The translations under genes were made by a program, and so were the position numbers. Of a stretch of DNA of 51,084 nt, positions 25,616 to 34,472 are shown piece after piece. The stretch spans positions 1-51,084 of the forward strand of contig CAJOHO010000026.1 in the NCBI GenBank assembly GCA_905234555.1. Direction: 5' to 3'. The notes beneath the pieces are model-generated. The model worked only from the letters and a program-made list of their open reading frames with translations, was not told where the DNA came from and ran no database searches. Every line of letters begins with the position of its first letter. Positions within the stretch are counted from its first letter, which is position 1. Origin of the DNA: an uncultured Bacteroidaceae bacterium (lineage in GTDB: Bacteria; Bacteroidota; Bacteroidia; Bacteroidales; Bacteroidaceae).

Positions 25616-26866
25616 ATGAAAGAACAACTGATTCAAAAGGCGTATGAAATAGCGAAAGAGCGCTATTCAGCCATCGGAGTAGATACGGACAAGGCGATTG
25701 CCGAGTTGGAAAAACAGCAGATTTCCCTTCATTGCTGGCAAACGGACGACGTGGTGGGATTTGAACGCAACGAAGCTGTGAGCGGAGGCATTCAGACCAC
25801 AGGCAACTATCCTGGACGTGCCCGAAATATCGACGAAGTTCGTCACGACATCGAGTTTGTCAAGACACTTCTTGCTGGTCATCATCGCCTGAACCTCCAC
25901 GAGATTTATGGCGACTTTGGCGGCAAGTTCGTAGATCGCGACCAGGTAGGTGTGGAGCATTTCCAGAGCTGGATGGACTGGGCGAAAGAGCAGGATATGA
26001 AGCTCGACTTCAACTCCACAAGTTTCTCGCATCCGAAGAGCGGCAACCTGACCCTTTCGAACCCAGACAAAGGCATCCGCGACTTCTGGATTGAACATAC
26101 CAAACGCTGCCGCCGTATTGCCGACGCTATGGGTAAGGCGCAGGGCGACCCTTGCATCATGAACATTTGGGTGCACGACGGAAGCAAGGACACAACGGTG
26201 AACCGTAAGAAGTATCGTGAAATCCTTGCTGCTTCGCTCGATGAGATTCTGGCTGAGAAGCTGCCCGACATGAAACCTTGTGTGGAGGCAAAGCTCTTTG
26301 GCATCGGACTGGAAAGCTACACGGTGGGTTCGATGGATTTCTACGAAGGTTATTGCGCTACCCGCAACGTCATCTACACTCTCGACACAGGCCACTATGA
26401 GCAGACGGAGAATGTGGCTGACAAGGTGGCTTCGCTCCTGCTCTACGTTCCTGAGCTGATGCTTCACGTGAGCCGTCCTGTTCGTTGGGACAGCGACCAC
26501 GTAACGATCATGAACGACCAGACGCTCGACTTCTTCAAGGAGTTGGTTCGTGCCGACGGACTGCATCGTGCGCATGTAGGTCTCGACTACTTCGATGCCA
26601 GCATCAACCGCATTGGCGCTTACATTATTGGCGCCCGTGCCACCCAGAAGTGCATCCTCTCAGCTTTGCTCGAACCCCTTCAGAAGCTGCGCGAATACGA
26701 AGCGAACGGACAGTTCTTCGAGCGTCTTGCCCTTCTCGAAGAAGCGAAGTCTCTCCCCATGGGTGCCGTCTTCGATTACTTCAATCTGAAGAACAACGTC
26801 CCCGTCGGCGAAGACTTCATCCCAACTATCCAGCAGTATGAGAAGGAGGTGACTTCAAAAAGGTGA
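25616..26866 (+). CDS. rhaA: L-rhamnose isomerase
   Basis: 416 residues, normal length. Converts L-rhamnose to L-rhamnulose; a metal-dependent TIM barrel. Family motifs: SLHCWQTDDVVGFE (near 37), GGIQTTGNYPGRA (near 57), LHEIYGDFGGKFVDRDQV, NIWVHDGSKD, and LDTGHYEQTENVADKVASLL. The metal-binding acidic and His residues sit in these segments. 75 bp after rhaB, the gap holding short ATGCATAA repeats. A family B repeat begins at its stop codon. In Bacteroides this gene is often called rhaI. Confidence 0.96.
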   Translation: MKEQLIQKAYEIAKERYSAIGVDTDKAIAELEKQQISLHCWQTDDVVGFERNEAVSGGIQTTGNYPGRARNIDEVRHDIEFVKTLLAGHHRLNLHEIYGDFGGKFVDRDQVGVEHFQSWMDWAKEQDMKLDFNSTSFSHPKSGNLTLSNPDKGIRDFWIEHTKRCRRIADAMGKAQGDPCIMNIWVHDGSKDTTVNRKKYREILAASLDEILAEKLPDMKPCVEAKLFGIGLESYTVGSMDFYEGYCATRNVIYTLDTGHYEQTENVADKVASLLLYVPELMLHVSRPVRWDSDHVTIMNDQTLDFFKELVRADGLHRAHVGLDYFDASINRIGAYIIGARATQKCILSALLEPLQKLREYEANGQFFERLALLEEAKSLPMGAVFDYFNLKNNVPVGEDFIPTIQQYEKEVTSKR

Positions 26867-26905
26867 CCCACCCCCTTGCCCCTCCCTTGTAGGGAGGGGA
26901 GTAGT
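26866..26905 (+). repeat. Family B repeat, left flank of lipoprotein cassette
   Basis: ACCCACCCCCTTGCCCCTCC, then CTTGTAGGGAGGGGAGTAGT. Matches the reverse complement of 27611-27650 at 38 of 40 positions. Confidence 0.92.
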
Positions 26906-26936
26906 TAGTCTGAACTTGCACTAAACAGAAACCACA

Positions 26937-27587
26937 ATGAAAATAAAAAACATCTTTTATATTATTTGCAGCACATTTATACTTCTTGCATGTACTGGGA
27001 ATCCAAACACCACAAAAGCAGAACAGGCAGAAGTTGATCTGTCAGCGACAGAAGAAACGTCAGCTGTCAAAACCAAATATTGCGTAATGACGTTGGTGGA
27101 CTCTATCGCTGAAGAATATCCAAACAAATTTGACAATGACATTCAAGAAAAAAAGTTTGCTAATGCTGTTTGGGATGCCATTGATGCAGAATTAAAAAAT
27201 GATAATACATTTCTGGCAGACGTTCCAATGCAGTTCTCTCAAATGGTTCAGAATGGGAATAAATATATCCTCAAGTTTGAATGTGGTCATTATTCTACGA
27301 ATGATGATAATTTAGAATCAGATGCGAGTGGAATAGAAATAAACGCAGCTATTTATTCTGAAGTGAGTGAGGATGTAGCATCAACTCTGATTGACAGATC
27401 TATTTATAGCATTTCAGGTAAGTATGCAGGTAAACTTAAGTACAACTTAACATTACCTAGCGGCAATGTTTTTGAATATCCCGCCACATTTCACAAATAC
27501 TCTGATGACAAATACGGTACTCTCTGTATAGGAGGTTATCTTTTCAAAGACATTCAATTTAAATTGTTAGAAAAAAGAAAGAAATAA
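26937..27587 (+). CDS. AT-rich lipoprotein gene inside the rhamnose operon
   Basis: 216 residues. Lipoprotein signal peptide with LLACTG (Cys 19). The mature part has no motif I recognise; it contains alternating short hydrophobic strands (NKYILKFECGHYS, GKLKYNLTLPSGNVFEYP, GTLCIGGYLFKDIQFKL) suggesting a small beta fold. Codon use is clearly richer in A and T than in the rha genes on both sides, and the gene is bracketed by inverted family B repeats that are nearly identical. This points to acquisition as a cassette. Homologues in other rha operons are not known to me, so a role in rhamnose use is only a possibility. Confidence 0.8.
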   Translation: MKIKNIFYIICSTFILLACTGNPNTTKAEQAEVDLSATEETSAVKTKYCVMTLVDSIAEEYPNKFDNDIQEKKFANAVWDAIDAELKNDNTFLADVPMQFSQMVQNGNKYILKFECGHYSTNDDNLESDASGIEINAAIYSEVSEDVASTLIDRSIYSISGKYAGKLKYNLTLPSGNVFEYPATFHKYSDDKYGTLCIGGYLFKDIQFKLLEKRKK

Positions 27588-27589
27588 AT

Positions 27590-28975
27590 ATGGGAAAGGA
27601 TTTTAAAGTGACTACTCCCCGCCCTACAAGGGAGGGGCAAGGGGGAGGGTCTGGTTCTTCTTTGAAGAGCACCCTTGCTGTGTCTCTTAACAATTATCTC
27701 GATGCAGGTGCCATCGTGGCAGGTTCCAGCGGAATCACGCTTTGGCAGAACTACCTCGGACTGTCGGAGATGCACCTCGGCTGGCTCAACGCGTTGAGTG
27801 CTAACGCTATGGGTGCTGCTGTCGGTGCCATCATCGGCGGTTTCCTTGCCGACAAGTTCGGACGTAAGTTCATCTTCACCTATAACCTGCTGGTTTACAT
27901 GACGGGAGTCCTCATCGTCATGCTTTCGCTGAGCTTCCCCATGCTGCTGGCTGGCTTCTTCATCACAGGTATCTCTGTAGGAATCGGCGTACCGGCATCG
28001 TGGACTTACATCTCAGAATCGTCAGAGGTCAACAACCGTGGACGCAACATCTGCATCTCGCAAATGTCCTGGGGCATCGGTCCGATGGTTATCCTTTTCT
28101 TCGGTATGCTACTGGCTCCAGGCGGTTACCTTTACGGTCCCGTTCAATCACTTGCCCACGCCATCATCGGCGCTGATGCGTCGCAGGCTGCTGTGGAGGT
28201 ATTCTCATCCCGTGTCGTGTTCTTCACACTTTTCGTCGTTGCCTTCATAGCCTGGACGCTGCAACGCCAACTGCAGGAAAGTGCAGAATTCGAAGCTAAC
28301 AAGCAGAAAAACAAAAGCGGGATTGTGGATAACATCAAAATGCTGTTTACAAGTCGTGTGGCAGTAAAAGCTGTCGTGTTCCTTGCCACCATCTACCTGA
28401 CTTGGAACCTCGTTGCCTCTGTCATGGGCTTTTTCATGCCCCACGTCTATGAAACTGCCGGAGGTCTGAACAACGAAACAGCCAACATGCTGAGCTGCAT
28501 CAGTTGGGTTTTCGTGGTGGTGACGACACTCATCATATCGTTTGTTGTCGACAAAGTTTCACACCGTTTCTTCTATGTCTTCGGTTTGGCTGCAGCCCTT
28601 ACGGCGTGGATTCTCGTCGTCGGCGGCAGCATCACGAACCTTGCCGGCATCTGGGTTTTCACCATCCTCTGGGGCATCAACAACGGCAGCAGCGTACAGA
28701 TCTTCTATGCCCTTTGGGGCAGCGAACTTTTCCCTGCCAAGTTCCGAGCCGGTGCACAGGGACTGATGTTCTTCATCGTTCGCGGACTTTCTGCTGTATG
28801 GGGACTGGTCTTCACCTTCATCTACGGTGAAAAAGGCGAGGGCTTCACCTTAGCTGCCTATTGCATGATTGCCCTGCTGCTGACTTCCCTCATCGTAGGT
28901 CTCATCGGCATGCCTAACACTCGCGGCAAGTCGCTCGACCAGATTACCAAGGAACGTTACGGAGAAGATGTATAG
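27590..28975 (+). CDS. MFS sugar permease, probably L-rhamnose
   Basis: 461 residues with about 12 hydrophobic segments. The MFS loop 2-3 motif GGFLADKFGRKF (near residue 84) and the later WVFTILWGINNGSSVQIFYALWG and FPAKFRAGAQG fit the sugar porter group. Position between rhaA and rhaD suggests proton-coupled L-rhamnose uptake across the inner membrane, comparable to the rha permease of Bacteroides (inference). The start codon lies two bases after the lipoprotein stop, and residues 8-20 (TTPRPTREGQGGG) come from the family B repeat, so the cytoplasmic N-terminus has been extended or replaced. Native homology begins around SLNNYLDAGAIV. Confidence 0.88.
   Translation: MGKDFKVTTPRPTREGQGGGSGSSLKSTLAVSLNNYLDAGAIVAGSSGITLWQNYLGLSEMHLGWLNALSANAMGAAVGAIIGGFLADKFGRKFIFTYNLLVYMTGVLIVMLSLSFPMLLAGFFITGISVGIGVPASWTYISESSEVNNRGRNICISQMSWGIGPMVILFFGMLLAPGGYLYGPVQSLAHAIIGADASQAAVEVFSSRVVFFTLFVVAFIAWTLQRQLQESAEFEANKQKNKSGIVDNIKMLFTSRVAVKAVVFLATIYLTWNLVASVMGFFMPHVYETAGGLNNETANMLSCISWVFVVVTTLIISFVVDKVSHRFFYVFGLAAALTAWILVVGGSITNLAGIWVFTILWGINNGSSVQIFYALWGSELFPAKFRAGAQGLMFFIVRGLSAVWGLVFTFIYGEKGEGFTLAAYCMIALLLTSLIVGLIGMPNTRGKSLDQITKERYGEDV
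27611..27650 (-). repeat. Family B repeat, right flank of lipoprotein cassette
   Basis: Inverted near-copy of 26866-26905 (two mismatches). In frame within the permease gene, encoding TTPRPTREGQGGG. Confidence 0.92.
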
Positions 28976-29014
28976 TTCTTAAAATGAATAATTCAAAAAC
29001 TTAAAACTCATAAT

Positions 29015-29836
29015 ATGAAAAGTATTTTAGAGAATAGAGAGAAGTTACGTCAAGAGATAGAGAAAGTGGCAGAAGTTGCCGGTTATCTCTGGGAAAAAGG
29101 ATGGGCTGAACGCAACGGCGGCAATATCACCGTGAACATCACAGAGTTTGTCGATGACGAAATCCGTCAGTTGCCTGCCATCAGCGATGTGATTCAGATT
29201 GGCACAACGCTGCCCAATATCAAAGGCTGCTATTTCTATTGTAAAGGAACAGGCAAGCGAATGCGTGATCTCGCTCGCTGGCCCATGCAGAACGGCTCTG
29301 TCATCCGCATCCTCGACGACTGTGCCAGCTACGTTATCGTTGCCGACGAACCTGTGATGCCCACGTCCGAACTGCCCTCCCACCTGTCCATGCACGACTA
29401 CCTGATTGGCAGCGGTTCCTCTTACAAAGCCTCGCTCCACACCCACCCCATTGAATTAGTTGCGATGAGCCACAACCCCGCCATGCTCAAGAAAGACGTG
29501 ATGGGCAAGCTCCTGTGGTCCATGATTCCAGAGACACTGGCTTTCGCACCGCTCGGACTCGGAGTTGTACCCTACGAACTGCCTGGCAGCGTGAAATTAG
29601 CCGAAGCCACACTGGAGCAGATCAAGGACTACGATGTGGTGATGTGGGAAAAGCACGGAGTCTGCGCCGTAGGTACCGACATTATGGATGCCTTCGACCA
29701 GGCAGACGTTTTGAACAAAGCTGCCACGATTTACCTACGGGCAAAGTCAATGGGCTTCACACCTGAAGGCATGACCGACGAAGCCATGAAGGAAGTGCAG
29801 GATGTCTTCAAACTACCCAAGAAACGTCCCTGCTAA
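29015..29836 (+). CDS. rhaD: L-rhamnulose-1-phosphate aldolase
   Basis: 273 residues. Class II zinc aldolase splitting rhamnulose 1-phosphate into dihydroxyacetone phosphate and L-lactaldehyde. The zinc-binding motif is LHTHPIELVA (near 141) with a further His in WEKHGVCAVG (near 212); the phosphate-binding loop is around AERNGGNITVN (residues 30-40). Last gene of the operon; it is followed by a bidirectional hairpin. No lactaldehyde reductase or AraC-type activator gene is found beside it, unlike the full rha cluster of Bacteroides thetaiotaomicron. Confidence 0.95.
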   Translation: MKSILENREKLRQEIEKVAEVAGYLWEKGWAERNGGNITVNITEFVDDEIRQLPAISDVIQIGTTLPNIKGCYFYCKGTGKRMRDLARWPMQNGSVIRILDDCASYVIVADEPVMPTSELPSHLSMHDYLIGSGSSYKASLHTHPIELVAMSHNPAMLKKDVMGKLLWSMIPETLAFAPLGLGVVPYELPGSVKLAEATLEQIKDYDVVMWEKHGVCAVGTDIMDAFDQADVLNKAATIYLRAKSMGFTPEGMTDEAMKEVQDVFKLPKKRPC

Positions 29837-29888
29837 GCCTATACTTAGTTACAAGAAAACGCTGAAAGCAGGTTTTTTAGAATCAATA

Positions 29889-29918
29889 AAGCGGATGTGT
29901 CGGTTGGCACATCCGCTT
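29889..29918. terminator. Bidirectional hairpin between rhaD and the GH2 gene
   Basis: AAGCGGATGTG pairs exactly with CACATCCGCTT (11 bp, 8-base loop), placed between two convergent genes. T-run is modest on both sides. Confidence 0.7.
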
Positions 29919-29939
29919 ATGTTATTTATGGATAATGGA

Positions 29940-32462
29940 TTACTGAAAATGCATAGAGACACCCTTCAGCAAAGGTGATGAGAAGGTTACCTGTGTTTCC
30001 CTGCTGTCAGAACCTTGCCCAAACAGTGTTCTCTGTGCTTCCGAAAGGGATTTGACATACGCCACCAGTCGTCCGTTCTTCACACGACAGCGAGGCTGGT
30101 TCTTGTCACGGGTGTCGCGGATATCACCGTTCTCCAGTCCCAGCAGACGTCCGCCCTGCACGCGGCAGGTAATCTCGTTATCCGCCAACGTCACCAAGTT
30201 CCCATCTTCATCCACAACTTCCACCATCACAATCATCACGTCGTCTGCACCCTTCCCTGTTGCATCAGTCTTTCCTGAGATTTCCGTAGCTCGCAGCGCA
30301 AAAGGTCTGTTACTCGTCTTCAGTTCGCTGCTGGCAACCACGCTCTCCACCAGCTCCCCGTCAAGGGCCTCACAACGCAAAACGCCAGGATGATAGACGA
30401 TATCCCAATACAGGATTCCTGTACCTTCGTCACGCTTGGGAAGGTCACCCACAGCTTCTCCATTCAGCAGAAGACGTGCACTGCCAGCGTTGGTGTAGCA
30501 AACCACGCGTACACGCTGACCATCCTCGTAGTTCCAAAGTGCCGGAGCATATTGCGATGCCGAGTTATTCTGATTCCTTCTGCCTCGCTGCTGCATGAGC
30601 GGATAGGCACCCACGTAGCACATCGGCGTTTCGCTCCAAAGCGAAGCACGGTAATAGCCGTTCGGCTTCACCTGTCCTGCCAAGTCAAGCAAGCCAGCTT
30701 CGCTGCCACGTGCCGGCCACGCACCACTCTCACCCAGATAGTCGATTCCCGTCCAAAGGAACTGGCCGAAGATATGTTCATTATCGGTAACGGCTTTCCA
30801 GGAAGGCAAGTCGTGACGGTTCTCACTTCCGTAGATGACACGGTTCGGGTATTTCTCGTGGTCTTCTTTGTAACGGCTTTCCGTGTAGTTATAACCCACC
30901 ACATCAACAGCCTCAGGATAAGCCGTTGCGTTACTCATCACCACACCTGCCAACGCTCCGGTGACCGCACGGCTGTTGTCGATTTCGCGAACAATCTTGC
31001 TGAGTCGCTGCGCAATCACACCAATCCTTTCCGCATTAGGCTGGCTGGGCTTGTAGCCACCATAAATGGGCTGCGTCATGCTGTTATCACCATTCAGCAC
31101 AGGATGGCTGTAAGGATCGTTCGGGTAATCCACCTCATTGCCGATACTCCAAAGGAAGATGGACGGATGGCAACGGTCACGACGCACCATGTCTGCAACG
31201 TCACGATCAATCCACTCCTCAAAATAGTCGAAAGTGCCTTCGTAGCCAGGCGTACCCTGATTCCATCCCTTCAGCCACTTACGCTTGGGGAATTCCCACT
31301 CGTCCGAAGCCTCGTCCATCACAAGCAGTCCCAACGTGTCGCAAAGAGCATAGACAATGGGGGCATGAGGATTGTGGCTCATGCGGATGGCATTCACACC
31401 CAGACCTTTCAACGTCTGAAGGCGCAGTTTCCAGACCGAAGCCGGCACGGCGGTTCCCAGCACACCAGCATCGTCGTGGACACAGACACCCTTCACCTTC
31501 ATCCGCTCACCGTTGAGGGCAAACCCTTTGTCGGGAGAAAACTCCAACGAACGCAAACCCATCGGCACCTCCGAACGATCCACTTCAGTCTCTCCATCCA
31601 TCAGCTTCGTCACCACCTTATATAAATAAGGAGTCTTCAGCGACCAAAGCTGTGGATTTGGTACTTGTAAAGTCACGGTCTTTTTCTCGGATGCACCGAT
31701 ATTTGTACCTCCAGAAGCGACGATCGAACCAGCAGCATCCTGTATTTCCACCAAAGCCCTCAGCGCTGTTTCCTGCATTTTTTCCGCAGAAGACTCAGTC
31801 TCCACATCCACCTCCACACTACATTCCAGCGCAGTAACCTTCGTACTGTTCTTCTTCCTGTTTTTCTGCGATTTGTCAGTAAGATGACATCTCCACGCTG
31901 TTCCCCACTGAGCCAAGTGTACCGCTGGCGCACTCACCAGCCACACATTGCGGTAAATGCCGCTGCCAGTGTACCAGCGTGAGTCGTTCTGACGCGAATG
32001 GTCCACACGCACCGCCAGCACATTGTCCTGTCCAGGTTTCAGATATGGCGTGAGGTCGTACATGAACGAAGCAAAACCACTGGGCCGCGTTCCCAACTCA
32101 TGTCCGTTGATATAGACCGTCGAACGGTTATACACACCTTCAAAATAAACATAATTCTGCAACTCCGCCTTTTCAACCTTGAAATGACAGCGATACCAAC
32201 CGATTCCGCCAGGCAGATACCCCTGACAAGAACCGCGATCGGGAGACATAGGCAACGTCACTCCCCAATCGTGGGGAAGCGTCACACGCTGCCACCGTTG
32301 GTCATTAAACTCCGCTTGGGCTGCCTGCGGATTATCCGCCAGCTGGAACAGCCATCCCTCGTTCAACAGTTTCGCTTCTCCGAAGGACACAGGACTCTGT
32401 GCAAAAGTCACGGTTGACACCAGCATCGCCAATGCCAAAGAAATAAATCTCAGGTGTTTCAT
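29940..32462 (-). CDS. Exported GH2 glycosidase (beta-galactosidase type)
   Basis: 840 residues, signal peptide MKHLRFISLALAMLVSTVTFAQ. Sugar-binding domain (about 40-190, LPHDWGV, GYLPGGIGWYRCHF, DSRWYTGSGIYRNVWL), immunoglobulin-like domain (about 200-310) and TIM barrel with IRMSHNPHAP, WSIGNEVDYP (acid/base Glu) and VIYGSENRHDL (candidate nucleophile Glu). Additional beta domains follow (WNYEDGQRVRVVCYTNAGSA, then LRATEISGK), as in DUF4982-bearing GH2 enzymes. Periplasmic removal of beta-linked galactose or a related sugar from glycans is likely. Convergent to the rhamnose operon, and may act on the same plant glycans (inference). Confidence 0.92.
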   Translation of the reverse strand: MKHLRFISLALAMLVSTVTFAQSPVSFGEAKLLNEGWLFQLADNPQAAQAEFNDQRWQRVTLPHDWGVTLPMSPDRGSCQGYLPGGIGWYRCHFKVEKAELQNYVYFEGVYNRSTVYINGHELGTRPSGFASFMYDLTPYLKPGQDNVLAVRVDHSRQNDSRWYTGSGIYRNVWLVSAPAVHLAQWGTAWRCHLTDKSQKNRKKNSTKVTALECSVEVDVETESSAEKMQETALRALVEIQDAAGSIVASGGTNIGASEKKTVTLQVPNPQLWSLKTPYLYKVVTKLMDGETEVDRSEVPMGLRSLEFSPDKGFALNGERMKVKGVCVHDDAGVLGTAVPASVWKLRLQTLKGLGVNAIRMSHNPHAPIVYALCDTLGLLVMDEASDEWEFPKRKWLKGWNQGTPGYEGTFDYFEEWIDRDVADMVRRDRCHPSIFLWSIGNEVDYPNDPYSHPVLNGDNSMTQPIYGGYKPSQPNAERIGVIAQRLSKIVREIDNSRAVTGALAGVVMSNATAYPEAVDVVGYNYTESRYKEDHEKYPNRVIYGSENRHDLPSWKAVTDNEHIFGQFLWTGIDYLGESGAWPARGSEAGLLDLAGQVKPNGYYRASLWSETPMCYVGAYPLMQQRGRRNQNNSASQYAPALWNYEDGQRVRVVCYTNAGSARLLLNGEAVGDLPKRDEGTGILYWDIVYHPGVLRCEALDGELVESVVASSELKTSNRPFALRATEISGKTDATGKGADDVMIVMVEVVDEDGNLVTLADNEITCRVQGGRLLGLENGDIRDTRDKNQPRCRVKNGRLVAYVKSLSEAQRTLFGQGSDSRETQVTFSSPLLKGVSMHFQ

Positions 32463-32488
32463 ATATCTAATTAGATCATAAATCCTTG

Positions 32489-33241
32489 TTACTCATAATG
32501 TCTGATTCTCACGTCTATCCCTTCGCCTTGCAGTTGCTGAGGAATGCTGCTGACGTCGGTTTGGCCGTAGTGATAGGGGAACAGCACTTTTGGCTTGATG
32601 ATCTTGGCGGAACGGACAAGCTGTTCGGGCGTCATCGTGAAGGGCTGGTTGCAAGGTAGGAAGGCAATATCGATGTCCTTGATATTGTCCATCTCTGGGA
32701 TGTCCTCCGTATCACCAGCGATATAGATGCGCAGACCATCGAGCGTCAGGATGTAGCCATTGTCGCGACCCTTGGGATGGTACTGCCGATGGCCTTCTGT
32801 GGTGTTGTACGCTGGTACTGCTTCAACCGAAAAATCTTTGTCCAGCAGCAACTGGTCACCATTCACCATCACCTTGCCGGCTCCATACATATCAGCACAG
32901 CGCTGGTTCATCACCAACTGCGTCTGCTCTTTCGTGAGCAACGCTATGGTCGTGGAGTCGTAGTGGTCGAAATGTTCATGCGTCACGAAGAGGTAGTCAG
33001 CCTTAGGCATCATGGTGTAGTCCACAGTCCGCTCACGCAGTTTGGCGCACGGATCAATCTCAATCTCCTTGCCGTCGTACTCTATGCGGATACTTGAGTG
33101 CATCAGCGCGTGGAACTTCACCACCTTCCCGCTCTTCGTTTTGAACACGTCCACCTCGTAGGTGTCTGTAGTCACGTGATTCTGACCGCAGGCTGTAGAT
33201 AACCCGATTGTTGCCAATAAGCATGAAATTAATTTCTTCAT
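32489..33241 (-). CDS. Exported metallo-beta-lactamase-fold hydrolase
   Basis: 250 residues. Lipoprotein-like signal MKKLISCLLATIGLSTACG, so probably membrane-anchored in the periplasm. The metal-binding motif THEHFDHYD (H-x-H-x-D-H, near residue 87) is complete, and YIAGDTEDIPEM and FPYHYGQTD supply the later Asp and His. It resembles the UPF0173/UlaG-like branch rather than beta-lactamases. Substrate unknown. It lies 26 bp upstream of the GH2 gene on the same strand. Confidence 0.87.
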   Translation of the reverse strand: MKKLISCLLATIGLSTACGQNHVTTDTYEVDVFKTKSGKVVKFHALMHSSIRIEYDGKEIEIDPCAKLRERTVDYTMMPKADYLFVTHEHFDHYDSTTIALLTKEQTQLVMNQRCADMYGAGKVMVNGDQLLLDKDFSVEAVPAYNTTEGHRQYHPKGRDNGYILTLDGLRIYIAGDTEDIPEMDNIKDIDIAFLPCNQPFTMTPEQLVRSAKIIKPKVLFPYHYGQTDVSSIPQQLQGEGIDVRIRHYE

Positions 33242-33253
33242 TGTGTAATCCTT

Positions 33254-33562
33254 TTATTCGTAATAATCAATATTCAGTTCATCACTCACGTTGAAGTCCT
33301 CGTAAAAGTCATTATCGTAGATGTACACGATGCGAAGTCCACGATATTGTGCCGGAACTTTGAGCGACTTGAGCAAGTGCCAGCGAGGTCGTCCGAAGTC
33401 ATACGATGCACGGTCAAGTATCAGACGGTTACTTGTCCAGTCGAACTGGTAGTACCCGCCACCAATGCACTGGTCATCTCCAATCAGCAAATCCTTATGC
33501 TGATTGACCATACCCAGACGCAGGTACCCATCCATGGTAATGATGAATTTAGGAAGACTCAT
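33254..33562 (-). CDS. Small conserved-looking protein of unknown function
   Basis: 102 residues, no signal peptide. Sequence begins MSLPKFIITMDGYLRLGMVN and contains GGYYQFDWTSNRLILDRASY and DFGRPRWHLLK; the regular hydrophobic spacing suggests a compact beta fold. Proteins with this N-terminus occur in Bacteroidales as hypothetical proteins, as far as I recall, but no function can be given. It has its own promoter (TTTG at 33654-33657, TATCTTTG at 33628-33635) and is followed closely by the metallo-hydrolase gene. Confidence 0.8.
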   Translation of the reverse strand: MSLPKFIITMDGYLRLGMVNQHKDLLIGDDQCIGGGYYQFDWTSNRLILDRASYDFGRPRWHLLKSLKVPAQYRGLRIVYIYDNDFYEDFNVSDELNIDYYE

Positions 33563-33627
33563 AGACCTTTATGGTGCTAAGTTGTCGAAGGATTCGACTG
33601 AGTATCAAATGATCTGATTCTCGGCTG

Positions 33628-33657
33628 CAAAGATAAGACTTTTTTCTGATTTTCAAA
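33628..33657 (-). promoter_or_regulatory. Promoter of the 102-residue protein gene
   Basis: Minus strand TTTG at 33654-33657, 18-bp spacer, TATCTTTG at 33628-33635; start codon about 65 bp downstream. Confidence 0.6.
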
Positions 33658-33683
33658 AGTGCTTTTCAACAAAATCCAGAAAC

Positions 33684-33801
33684 ACTTAACATTTTTAGTG
33701 GAATCACTTAAAAAATTATTTCATTTTTGTTAAGTATTTTCGGATTCGCACTTAACAGTTTCCGCAAAAACAGTTAAGCGAAAAACACAAAACACTTAAC
33801 T
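33684..33801. repeat. 22-bp-phased TTAA-centred octamer array (6 units)
   Basis: ACTTAACA at 33684, ACTTAAAA at 33706, TGTTAAGT at 33728, ACTTAACA at 33750, AGTTAAGC at 33772, ACTTAACT at 33794. The central TTAA recurs at exactly 22-bp steps six times. Orientation of the flanks alternates in part. The first octamer is identical to the first unit of the array at 23475. Confidence 0.88.
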
Positions 33802-33838
33802 ATTTTCGTTTTTTATCGAATAGAGCCGTTTCTGGATA

Positions 33839-34447
33839 TCAGTCTGTAAAATCATATCCAGCCTCCTCGAATAATTCATCATTCAGTTCTTGAGCCATCT
33901 TATATGATTTATAAACTTCTTCTCGTTCTTTTTTTGCCTCAATCCTTTCACGGGAATTTATCTGATGTGTCGATAGATAATCTTCCTTCCATTCCTCTTC
34001 ATCGCCATATTTAACAGCCCATGAATAATAATGGAGAACTAACTCATCATATGCCATAAGCCACATCCTCATACCATTAGAGATTTCTACTTCTTTGAAT
34101 ACAGGTGTAAAATCTGAATCTGGTGCAAGCACGAAATATCCTTTATATTTTAATGAGGGTATAATGTCCGTATATAATCCCTGCGCAACATGAATAGGTC
34201 GTCCTTTCCTGAAATCCCTCAACCTCACCCCCAATAGTACATCGCTAAACTCCTTTCCTTGTACATACTCTGACCCATTATCACTAACGAGGATGTATGT
34301 CGGAATACATGGATTATTCTCGCTATTACTGCACAATGGTTCATATATCAATTCATTGACTGATCAACCACGGTAGGATGCACATAAGTATCCAAGCGCT
34401 TTGGCACAGTTATCAGCGATTGCTTGTGTTTTCTTACTATTTCTCAT
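33839..34447 (-). pseudogene. Unknown gene interrupted by an in-frame TGA
   Basis: A 203-codon frame starts at ATG 34445-34447 (MRNSKKTQAIADNCAKALGY, LCASYRG), meets TGA at 34364-34366 and continues in the same frame as SVNELIYEPLC, then 165 more residues to the stop at 33839. A TTG at 34349-34351 could start the downstream 170-residue part, but coding character before the TGA argues for a nonsense mutation. The product looks soluble, with a charged C-terminal helix (NSRERIEAKKEREEVYKSYK). No family recognised. Base composition is more AT-rich than the neighbouring carbohydrate genes. Confidence 0.65.
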
Positions 34448-34472
34448 TTTTGTAAAAACTAAATCACACGAA

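Noticed and set aside
30390..31625. 411-codon frame opposite the GH2 gene
   Set aside because: Antisense to a well-supported glycosidase; no start context and no motifs.
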